Below, piece after piece: positions 56,830-64,000 of a stretch of 64,000 nt of DNA; position 1 is the stretch's first letter; each line of letters begins with the position of its first letter. The notes beneath the pieces were generated by a model, which made no database searches, was not told the origin of the DNA, and was given only the letters and a program-made list of their open reading frames with translations. Source of the stretch: Brachynemurus nebulosus (taxonomy: Eukaryota; Arthropoda; Insecta; Neuroptera; Myrmeleontidae); NCBI GenBank assembly GCA_035578155.1, contig JAPWDM010000001.1, positions 82,562,561 through 82,626,560 on the forward strand, written 5' to 3'. Both the position numbers and the translations under genes were made by a program.

Positions 56830-57858
56830 AAAATTGGAACTGTACGAGGTTATACTTATGACATACAACTTAAAGATACAATACCCGTACGTAGACCACC
56901 ATTTCCGATGAACCCGGTCCAAGCTAAAGAAATGGACGAGCATATTAACAAATTACTGGACGAAGGTGTTATCGAACGTTGTAAATCACCTAATGCATCA
57001 CCCGCCTTCTTTGTCAAAAAGAAATCGGGAGGACTGCGCATGTGCATTGATTTTAGACTCTTGAATAAAAAAGTGGTCTTTGACGCGTTTCCCCCACCTC
57101 ATTTACAGTCCTGTTTCCAATCTCTACATGGTTCCACAATTTTTTCAAGTACTGATTTAACATTAGCCTTTTATCAAATACCTTTGACAGAAGAAAGTAA
57201 GCGATATACTGCCTTTGTTTGTCCTACAGGACAGTTTTGTTTCAAAAAATGTCCGTTCGGTCTGTCTGTTAGCCCTAGTTCCTTAAATCGCATAATGTTT
57301 GATTTATTCGCGGAGTTACGTTATAAATATATCCTACCGTATTTTGATGATATTTTGGTGTATAGTAAGGATTTTAATGAGCATCTTCAACACCTAGATG
57401 AAGTATTTTCGCGGTTAAAGCACATAGGTCTCACTGTAAACCCTCACAAAACTCAATTATGTCAGCCACGTCTTCACTTTTTAGGGTACGTAATATCAGA
57501 AAAGGGGTTAGAAGTAGACGAAAATAAAGTGGCCGCCATAAAGCACCTAAAAACGCCTACCAAACTTAAAGAAGTTAAAACGTTTTTGGGTATGGCTAGT
57601 TATTTTAGACAGTTTTTATCTGATTTTGCTAAAATGGCTGCCCCTTTAAATCGCCTTAAGAAGAAATCAGTACCATTTGTATTCGGTCCATCAGAGACAA
57701 AGGCCTTCAATGACATAAAAATGGCGCTTTCACAAGCACCAGTATTAGCCTTTCCTGATTTTTTGAAAACACTTGTAGTTCAAACTGACGCAAGTACAGT
57801 ATCAATAGCAGCCGTTTTACTTCAGCGATACCCTGACGGGCTAAGACCCATTGAATAA
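56830..57858 (+). CDS. Gypsy reverse transcriptase
   Basis: RT blocks are complete: MNPVQAKEMDEHINKLLDEG, SPAFFVKKKSGGLRMCIDFR, FSSTDLTLAFYQIPL, KKCPFGLSVSPSSLNRI, the catalytic YFDDILVYS, LHFLGYVISEKGLEV and VKTFLGMASYFRQFL. The frame extends into the first RNase H strand (LVVQTDASTVSIAAVLLQRY) and stops at TAA 57856-57858 just after GLRPIE, where related proteins continue with the conserved A/Y-S-R-K-L block. That block is present in frame directly after the stop. One substitution separates RT from RNase H. Confidence 0.92.
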   Translation, partial: KIGTVRGYTYDIQLKDTIPVRRPPFPMNPVQAKEMDEHINKLLDEGVIERCKSPNASPAFFVKKKSGGLRMCIDFRLLNKKVVFDAFPPPHLQSCFQSLHGSTIFSSTDLTLAFYQIPLTEESKRYTAFVCPTGQFCFKKCPFGLSVSPSSLNRIMFDLFAELRYKYILPYFDDILVYSKDFNEHLQHLDEVFSRLKHIGLTVNPHKTQLCQPRLHFLGYVISEKGLEVDENKVAAIKHLKTPTKLKEVKTFLGMASYFRQFLSDFAKMAAPLNRLKKKSVPFVFGPSETKAFNDIKMALSQAPVLAFPDFLKTLVVQTDASTVSIAAVLLQRYPDGLRPIE

Positions 57859-58418
57859 GCTTCTAGGAAGCTACTTGACACCGAAACAAGATATCCTATT
57901 TATGAAATACAAGCCCTCGCCATCATTTGGGGTTTAGAAACATTTAAAAGATATTTACTAGGTACCAAATTCACCTTGCAAACTGATAGTTCAATTTTAG
58001 TTTGGTTAATCAAAAATCCGCAGCATAAATCAAAAATTATCCGTTGGAACTTGGCGCTGTCGAAATACCAATTTGATATCGAACACATCAAAAGTAATTC
58101 AAACATTAGTGACGCCCTTACACACCTATTTAGGGAGAGCGCCGATAACGAACAAATTGACGAACAAGAAATTAATTTTAGAGATGAAGAATTATGTGTA
58201 TTAACTGATTCACCTTTAGCTTTTACCCGGTTGGCCAGACATCAGGAGCTTGACCCGGAGTTGAAGGTCATTACCGATCGTCTTCGACGTGGTGAGAATG
58301 TTAAACCCTTTAAACTCCATGGTGATCTCTTGGTGCGGCTTGTCGGTAAGCGAAACCGCCGAAGAATAGTTTTACCCTTGGCTCTCAAGGACATGGTTCT
58401 TTATCTCTATCATATAAA
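57859..58418 (+). pseudogene. Gypsy RNase H end and integrase start, truncated
   Basis: In frame after the TAA: ASRKLLDTETRYPIYEIQAL, FTLQTDSSILVWLIKN and YQFDIEHIKSNSNISDALTH, the last RNase H blocks. Then a spacer and the beginning of the integrase (RHQELDPELKVITDRLRRGE, GDLLVRLVGKRNRRRIVLP). The HHCC finger and catalytic core are absent; at about 58418 the sequence turns into the MADF gene. Confidence 0.85.
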
Positions 58419-59385
58419 AACAAAAATCTCCGAAATTCTGCATATGAGGAATTAATTCAAAAAGCAAAAGAATATTATCCAAGTGCAAATAAAAAATTTG
58501 TGACAACAAAAATTTCTAATTTGAGGTCTGCATTTCGACGGGAATTAAGAAAAGTGACAAAAACGAAAAGAACCGGCAGTGGAACGGATGAAATTTATAA
58601 ACCTACGCTTTGGTACTACAACTTACTACTTTTCACAAGTGAAGATGAAATTGGAAGAATTGGAATAACTTCAGAAGATAGTGATTTCGTTAGTATATAT
58701 TTTATATAAAATTTTAAAATCAAATTTCTTATATTAATTATAGTTATATAAGTTTTCATCTCAAATAAAGGCGATTGTAACGAACTTTAAACTATGTTTT
58801 GCATTAAATGATGTTTTAAAAAAAAAAAAATAAATAAAAAAAAAAAAAAGAACGAATGTTACGAAAGTGATAGACAAGAATCACCAATACCACAATCAGT
58901 ATGCTTAGTCGAACTTTCATCGCTTTCACCGGCATTGACAACATCAACACCATCTCCCAAAGAGAATAGTGCAACTCGCCAAGAATTGCCTTTAAAACAA
59001 AAGGCAACTTCATTTAAAAGGAACTTCATTAGCAGAAAGAATAATAATCAGCGATGCCGATGTAGTGTATTATGGGCAGGTAAATAAACTCTACGAGGGA
59101 TGTTTTCAGTATACTCCAAATCCTGCTACTATCACTTCTGCAGAAGTGTCTCAGCAAGCTAACTGGAATTATAACCCGTTATATAATTTAAGCAGTACCT
59201 CCTCGACATCTAATGAAGTTCCGACATTGCAGCCATCACTCCGTGCACAGAATCAGAACCATAAAATTGTTATTTTATCAGAAAAAACTGTTAAGCCAAC
59301 CGATGTTAATTACTCCAATTTCAGTTCAAGTTTAAATACTGATATCACCTATACTTCAACACCAGAATTTAACTTCTCCTCATAA
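58419..59385 (+). pseudogene. PIF/Harbinger accessory protein with MADF domain, N-terminally truncated
   Basis: The first part reads NKNLRNSAYEELIQKAKEYY, TTKISNLRSAFRRELRKVTK and TLWYYNLLLFTSEDE, the MADF (Myb/SANT-like) domain of the DNA-binding partner in PIF/Harbinger elements. After 58690 there is either a short intron (GTTAGT...AG, about 58690-58852) or an insertion with A-rich repeats; the frame resumes as NECYESDRQESPIPQSVCLV and, after a shift near 59060, ends STPEFNFSS at 59385. The first MADF helix is missing because of the junction with the Gypsy element. Faces the transposase gene tail to tail. Confidence 0.75.
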
Positions 59386-59608
59386 GTTACATGATAAAGT
59401 GTAAGTGAATGGTTTTACTTTTTGTTTTGTATAAGTGTATATGATTATGTAATATACTTATATTATTAATTATACTATCATATTATATTATTATTAAGTA
59501 AAAATTTAATTAATAAATAATTCGGAGATTTATGTATTAAAACATTAATTTTAGTTAACAAGAACTGATTACATTATAAATTATCAAATAAAGGTATAGA
59601 AAACATAA

Positions 59609-60942
59609 TTACTGGATCATTTTTTCTTGAAAATCTAACTTCCCAACCGTATTGAAGTAACGTTTAAAATTGTCTCTCACAGTTTTAGCATTTTGATCGG
59701 AATATCGGGATAATCTTGGTACTTCTAAAGCAGTCATTTCTCCGATTTCTCGCCATAGACCGTGTGTAACAGTACCAGTTTCATGATTTTCAGAATCAAC
59801 TAATTTAGGTGTTATATACCTATTCTGAAGATGCTCTCTAATATAATTATGTAATACACAGCTAGCTAATATAACTGCGTCAGTGTTTTTCAAATGCAAA
59901 TTTATTTTAGTATGAAAGACACGAAATTTGGATGCTAAAATTCCAAAGGCATTCTCTACTATCCTTCGAGCTCTACTCAATCTATAATTAAAAATTTTTT
60001 CATCATGTGTTATACTTGACTCTAAATACGGTTTCATGATGTTCTTCTTAAAGGAAACGCTTGATCCGCTACAAATACATAAGGAAATTTGAATGGGATT
60101 TGTGACGAAAATAGTTGCGGGCTTGGTATACATTGTTCGTTTCTCTCTAATTTGTCAGAAAGTTTTGTTTGCTGAAACAATCCACCATCTGAACATTTTC
60201 CGTTAACTCCAGCATGTACATAAAGAAATTCATAGTTGGCATTCACAACAGCAAACACTGAACGTGCCTTTATAATTAAAATACAGTGAACCACTGCCAG
60301 GCGGTTTGTTTATTTCGACGTGTTTTCCGTCCATAGCACCAATACAATTATCAAAATTCCATTTTTCTTTAAACTGATGTGCTATTTTCTTCCACTCGTC
60401 TTCAGTTATAGGCAGCTGAAGGAAATAAAATGTCAAATTACTGCCAAGACAATGTAAAATAAAATGTTACCTTCAATTATAAATAACAGACGATCAAATG
60501 AAAAGCAAAATAAATTTAGTTACCTTTAAATAATCAGCCTTCAAAGTATTGTATATAGCCCAACAAGTTTCGGGGATAATCTTTCCAATGAGCTGAGATG
60601 ATATTCGGTACGAAGTTTTCAAATCCTCATAACTTCTTCCTGTGGTTAAAAAACGTAAAGTTACTGCTAAACGAGTTTCTGCATTGACAGCATCTCTCAT
60701 AAAAGTATCCTATTTGGTGATGTGTGTGTATGACCTCCAGTAGTTTAAGATAGGTTTCATTATCTATTAGAAAGTAATTCTTGTAGTCACCAGGTTCCTT
60801 TGTTACTAATTCTTCTAGTAAATTTATATCGGAATATAAATTTCTTCTAAGTAACCAATTCTTTGACCATTTTGATTTTTTTTTCTCTTTTCATCAACAC
60901 TTTCTAATATTGCTATTGCAAGAGCAGCTTTTTTTATTCATG
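59609..60942 (-). pseudogene. PIF/Harbinger transposase (HARBI1-like nuclease)
   Basis: Minus strand, from a probable ATG at about 60942 (MNKKAALAIAILES). Blocks in order: WLLRRNLYSDINLLEELVTK, MRDAVNAETRLAVTLRFLTT (60494-60700), an intron at about 60421-60525, then NFDNCIGAMDGKHVEI (first catalytic D), LYFNYKG, NANYEFLYVHAGVNGKCSDG, FKFPYVFVADQAFPL (second D), and RARRIVENAFGILASKFRVF (E). It ends FDFQ-like at LDFQEKMIQ, 59609. Frameshifts near 60715, 60285 and 60050, and a TAG near 60710. DDE_Tnp_4 family; works with a MADF/Myb partner. Confidence 0.88.
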
Positions 60943-60987
60943 TTGGAAAGCAAGAACACACCACTTCTCACTAAAGATATGCAACAA

Positions 60988-61238
60988 CAGGGCCCGCTCC
61001 AGGGGGGGGGGCAACCCGGGCATTTGCCCGGGGTGGCAAATTTTAAGGGCGGGATTTTTGTAAATTTTTGTAAAGGTGGTGGTGTTTTATAAGTGACGAA
61101 CAAAAAAAAAAAACAAGATTTTCCAGGGGCGGGAAATTGTAAGAGCAGGAATTTTGTAAAAAGGGGGCGGCATTTTACAGCTGGCGAGCACAAAAAAAAA
61201 ATTTTGCCCGGGCGGCGTAAACGCTAGAGCGGACCCTG
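60988..61238. mobile_element. 251-bp hAT-type MITE
   Basis: Ends CAGGGCCCGCTCCAG and, inverted, CAGGGTCCGCTCTAG. GCAACAA (60981-60987 and 61239-61245) is a 7-bp visible target duplication. Internally GC-rich with two GGGCGG(G)-type blocks and poly-A runs. Inserted in or near the 5' flank of the Harbinger transposase. Confidence 0.85.
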
Positions 61239-61249
61239 GCAACAAACGA

Positions 61250-61292
61250 CATAGAAAATTTATAACTGTAAAGTTATTATAAATTTTCTATG
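61250..61292. repeat. perfect 16-bp hairpin
   Basis: CATAGAAAATTTATAA at 61250-61265 and its reverse complement at 61277-61292, loop 11 bases. Confidence 0.8.
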
Positions 61293-61299
61293 ACAACTG

Positions 61300-61418
61300 A
61301 TCACAATTTTATCGGACCGTCCGTTCGACTGAGTCACAATGTTTGTGTTGCAATAAAACTGTCATAGCGACGGTTCGATCGACAGTACGTGCGACCATTC
61401 TAACGTGAATGGCCCGCT
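61300..61418. repeat. probable right terminus of the Harbinger element
   Basis: The sequence ends CTAACGTGAATGGCCCGC and is followed by TTAACTACG. GGGCCATTCA-type ends and TTA/TAA targets are typical of PIF/Harbinger. Beyond it the long GGCATAAG repeat begins abruptly in mid-sequence, showing the Harbinger element entered that repeat. The left terminus is missing. Confidence 0.6.
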
Positions 61419-61490
61419 TAACTACGAAAAAATTACTTGCAAAACTATCACTAGACCAAATTCCTATTTCAATTTATTACATATATTTTT

Positions 61491-61690
61491 AAATAATTGA
61501 AAATATTTAAAGTTTCAATTACTTTGTCAATTTCACGAAAATAATATTCGTTTTACTTAACGCGCTTTCAGCCTTTCATCAGAGACTCTGACGATGGCCG
61601 AAAAGGCTGAAAGCGCGTTAAGTAAAAAGAATATTATTTTTGTGAAATTAACAAAGTAACTGAAACTTTAAATATTTTCAATACGTTTAC
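61491..61690. mobile_element. approximately 200-bp hairpin MITE
   Basis: AATTGAAAATATTTAAAGTT on the left pairs with AACTTTAAATATTTTCAAT-like sequence on the right; the arms are about 85 bases and meet near GCGCTTTCAGCC/GGCTGAAAGCGC. The uninterrupted repeat elsewhere reads straight through this point. Confidence 0.8.
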
Positions 61691-62181
61691 TTTTTCTATA
61701 ATTTTAGCAATTCTATTTCAAACGAAGGCCACACCAGCGACTTATGCCTTTTAATATAAGGACCTAAAATAACTTTTCCAAGTTGCACGCAAAAAGGCAT
61801 AAATGCGAAAATGATCTCAGTTTACCTATGTTTTTCTACAACTTTGGAAATATTTTTACATATGAAAGCCATGCCAGCGACTTATGCCTTTTTGCGTAAT
61901 GGACATACATGTTATAAAATTTAATTTAGACTTCATTTTATTGATGCGAAAATCACGGCAAACCGCCTGAAATTTCTGCGAAATTTTCCATCACGTAATC
62001 ACACTTAGCCATGCCGGCGACTTATGCCAATTATTTTAATAAACGTTTCATGAACTTTCTAACATTCAATTGGCATAAATGCGAAAATCGTATCAAATTC
62101 CCTTTTTTCTATGCAAATTTACGCTAACGTTTCAACCCTTTAGCCAATTGCGCGACTTATGCCTACCATTGTCCACAGCTA

Positions 62182-63836
62182 CAGGGTCTGTCCACGAGAA
62201 AAGGTCCATAACATAAAAAAATAAAAAATATGATAAAATTATAATATTACTGGTATTGTGTTGTGTATTAGATGTAGGAAGTGGGCACCACTCTGTTTTT
62301 GCAGGGAACTTGTGTTTTGTTTGTTTTTTTGCCAGTTGTTTCGAGGCTATGTTGATTGTTAATGGTGTGTTGATTTTTTTGTATTCTTTTTAAGAATAAT
62401 GTTACAGTTATAGTTGAAAGTTGAGAAGTTTTGATAAAAGAAGAATGATCTACAGGATCTAAGGTAACTATAACCCTAAAGCTTTTAATTCAAACTAATT
62501 TCATAAAATTATGAAATGGATGAAAGATTAGCAACCCAGTAACTGTAACGTGAGTTACCAAAACATTAATTTGTTTCTGTAACTTTTAGGAAATTGGACT
62601 TAGACATATGATTTTTTGTATTCTCATCACAAATAACTCATTGATTGCAGAACTAATTTTTTTATATTTTTACAAAAAACAAAAATGTAAATTTAACGTA
62701 CCTAAAAAATGTAACGTGAGTTACCAGAATGGTAACTCACGTTACGGAGTTTCTTAAATAGGAGTTATTTCTTTAGTTGTTTCTTTATTCGAGAAATTAT
62801 GTGTGCCAGAGTAACGTGGATGCCATCCCTGAGCAAAAGTTATGTGTTTGAAGAGTGTTTCTGGACAAAATAACAAACTTTTCAAAATAGATGAAAATGA
62901 CGTTACTTTTGTTAATGTTAACAGGTTTTAAATGTACTTCCGTACCCAGAAATTGAAATGAAAGGTGGTAGGATGTACTTGAAGTTCAAAAGATCAGTTA
63001 ATATTAAAGAGAAGTAAAAAACAGTAAGGGTTTCCCATTATGAATTTAGAAATGTTTTAACCAGTATTATAAGACAGCCTACTAAAAATTGTAGGATTAA
63101 AATAAATAGGCTACTTTTTCACCTTTTGTTTAAAACTTCTATTGTTTAAGGCTAGTATTTTATAGTTTATAACAGGTATTATAAAATTTTTCTGTTATTC
63201 TGATATTTGGTAATTTCTAGTATTTCATATGTGTCGCTTAATTTGTTTGCCCAAACACTTCTTTTCTAAATACTTCTATATAAAAAAAGGGCTTCAACAT
63301 TGTAAAATATTCTTTTAAAAACTGTATACATTGATTTGAGTAATGTATACAAATAATAATTATTTTATATAACTGTTTTCAGACTATTTTCCAATGAAGA
63401 CAAAATGTAACGTGAGTTACCGTAACGTGAGTTACCGTAACGTGAGTTACCGACATTGATATGGAATTTTAATAATAAAGTCTTCTACAGGCATAGGAAA
63501 ATTTTGACAAACTTATCATCTTCTATATAACACACACAGGTTGAATATAAAAAAAAATTATTCTTGTAACTTTGAATCGGGAGCAGAAAAAAGCAATTGA
63601 CTCCAACGTAAATTTTGTACTGTCCCTTTTTTGTAACGTGAGTTACCGAAATGTTTAAATTATTATTTCAGTTGTGGACAACCCAAAAGCTTTAAAAAAA
63701 ATTATGGTAAAAGCAGATCATCATGCTAATACTAGCAAAAATTCCAATTAAAAAATGTTTTAACTTAGTGTTGTTATAATACAAAAACTATTAAATTTTG
63801 ATTCACTTGGTAACGTGAGTTACCGTGGACACACCC
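62182..63836. mobile_element. 1655-bp non-autonomous DNA element with repeated GTAACGTGAGTTACC
   Basis: Left end CAGGGTCTGTCCACG, right end (inverted) GGGTGTGTCCACG, flanked by TA (62180-62181, 63837-63838). The interrupted host repeat can be read across the site. The TA duplication and CAGGGTGTG-like ends suggest a Tc1/mariner-type element. No transposase frame. Eight copies of a 15-mer lie inside (see findings). Confidence 0.75.
63407..63451. repeat. three tandem copies of GTAACGTGAGTTACC
   Basis: Three perfect 15-base units head to tail. Further single copies at 62545-62559, 62711-62725, 63633-63647 and 63810-63824, and one reversed copy at 62731-62745. Confidence 0.95.
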
Positions 63837-63870
63837 TACATTTTAACTTAACATTATGTTAGAACATATT

Positions 63871-64000
63871 AGAGTAGCAACTTAACCCTAATTTTTAACA
63901 AAAAGCGACCACGAGCGTTCTAGTGGCTGATTTTTCCTTTTAATCGATTCAAAATTTAAAAAGGAATAAAAAATTCCAATACAATTTTTTTACCAAATGC
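63871..64000. other. window end, AT-rich
   Basis: No feature recognised in the last 130 bases. Confidence 0.5.

Larger units (their letters stand above)
53949..58418 (+). mobile_element. Ty3/Gypsy LTR retrotransposon, 3'-truncated
   Basis: Order LTR, leader, gag, protease, RT, RNase H, beginning of integrase. It is cut at about 58418, where a PIF/Harbinger gene fragment starts in another frame. No env-like frame. Frameshifts in gag, an in-frame TAA between RT and RNase H (57856-57858) and the truncation make it non-autonomous. Confidence 0.85.
61419..63870. repeat. third copy of the long GGCATAAG inverted repeat, interrupted twice
   Basis: 61419-61490, about 61691-62181 and 63839-63870 match the right repeat at 25017-25074 and 27169-27702. 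It is in the same orientation as that right repeat. A hairpin MITE (61491-61690) and a 1.65-kb element (62182-63836) split it. No partner repeat or gene lies inside the window, so it is either a solo end or the right end of an element whose body was replaced by the Gypsy and Harbinger elements. Confidence 0.8.

Noticed and set aside
60894..61193. minus frame rich in P and C
   Set aside because: Mostly the 251-bp MITE; only the last few codons overlap the Harbinger start region in another phase.

Overview
The window looks like a piece of an AT-rich insect chromosome, most likely a sap-sucking hemipteran such as an aphid. The reasons are spliced transposon genes with GT/AG introns, a mix of element classes typical of those genomes (RTE-like, Jockey-like and R4/Dong-like LINEs, Ty3/Gypsy, hAT, Tigger, PIF/Harbinger, piggyBac, Crypton), long (TA)n and (TAA)n tracts, and foldback elements. 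The species call is inference. I see no host gene that I can name, no tRNA or rRNA gene, no CRISPR array and no bacterial-type operon. Almost all coding potential is mobile-element protein, most of it broken.

Layout. 1-1.0 kb: AT-rich, one perfect hairpin. 1.08-6.95 kb: a LINE on the minus strand with ORF1 and ORF2 (AP-type endonuclease plus reverse transcriptase), split by an 1881-bp solo LTR at 2598-4478. 7.5-9.3 kb: Ty3/Gypsy pol fragment. 9.3-13.4 kb: AT-rich with three sets of local tandem repeats. 13.5-14.1 kb: broken MULE-like protein fragment.

14,132-27,705: a composite DNA transposon bounded by 643/645-bp terminal inverted repeats made of alternating GGCATAAGTCGC-type motifs. It carries a spliced plus-strand gene for an uncharacterised acidic/nuclease-like protein. 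Its first intron has been filled by two LINEs with restriction-like endonucleases (R4/Dong-like, sitting in TAA repeats). Its right inverted repeat is split by a second foldback element (25,075-27,165) that carries the C-terminus of another protein of apparently the same superfamily. A third, partial copy of the long inverted repeat lies at 61.4-63.9 kb.

28.0-32.3 kb: two hAT transposase genes, the second split by a 221-bp TTAA-flanked MITE. 34.5-36.4 kb: long (TA)n tract, Crypton fragment, an arthropod-type interspersed repeat and a hairpin. 37.4-39.3 kb: third hAT remnant and a further fragment of the nuclease-like superfamily. 39.3-42.9 kb: piggyBac remnant containing an inverted-repeat element which itself contains an internally deleted Tigger. 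43.6-45.0 kb: 137-bp satellite and a 766-bp foldback MITE. 45.6-53.9 kb: GC-richer LINE cluster, Jockey-like copies inside an R4-like LINE. 53.9-58.4 kb: Ty3/Gypsy element (LTR, gag, protease, RT, RNase H, start of integrase). 58.4-61.4 kb: PIF/Harbinger pair (MADF protein plus HARBI1-like nuclease). 61.4-63.9 kb: third inverted-repeat copy hit by a hairpin MITE and by a 1.65-kb insertion that carries eight copies of the 15-mer GTAACGTGAGTTACC.

The window is best read as a stratigraphy of nested insertions. Several empty sites can be rebuilt from the sequence itself, which gives exact boundaries and relative ages for the solo LTR, the TTAA MITE, the two TTA-flanked foldbacks and the 251-bp hAT-type MITE.
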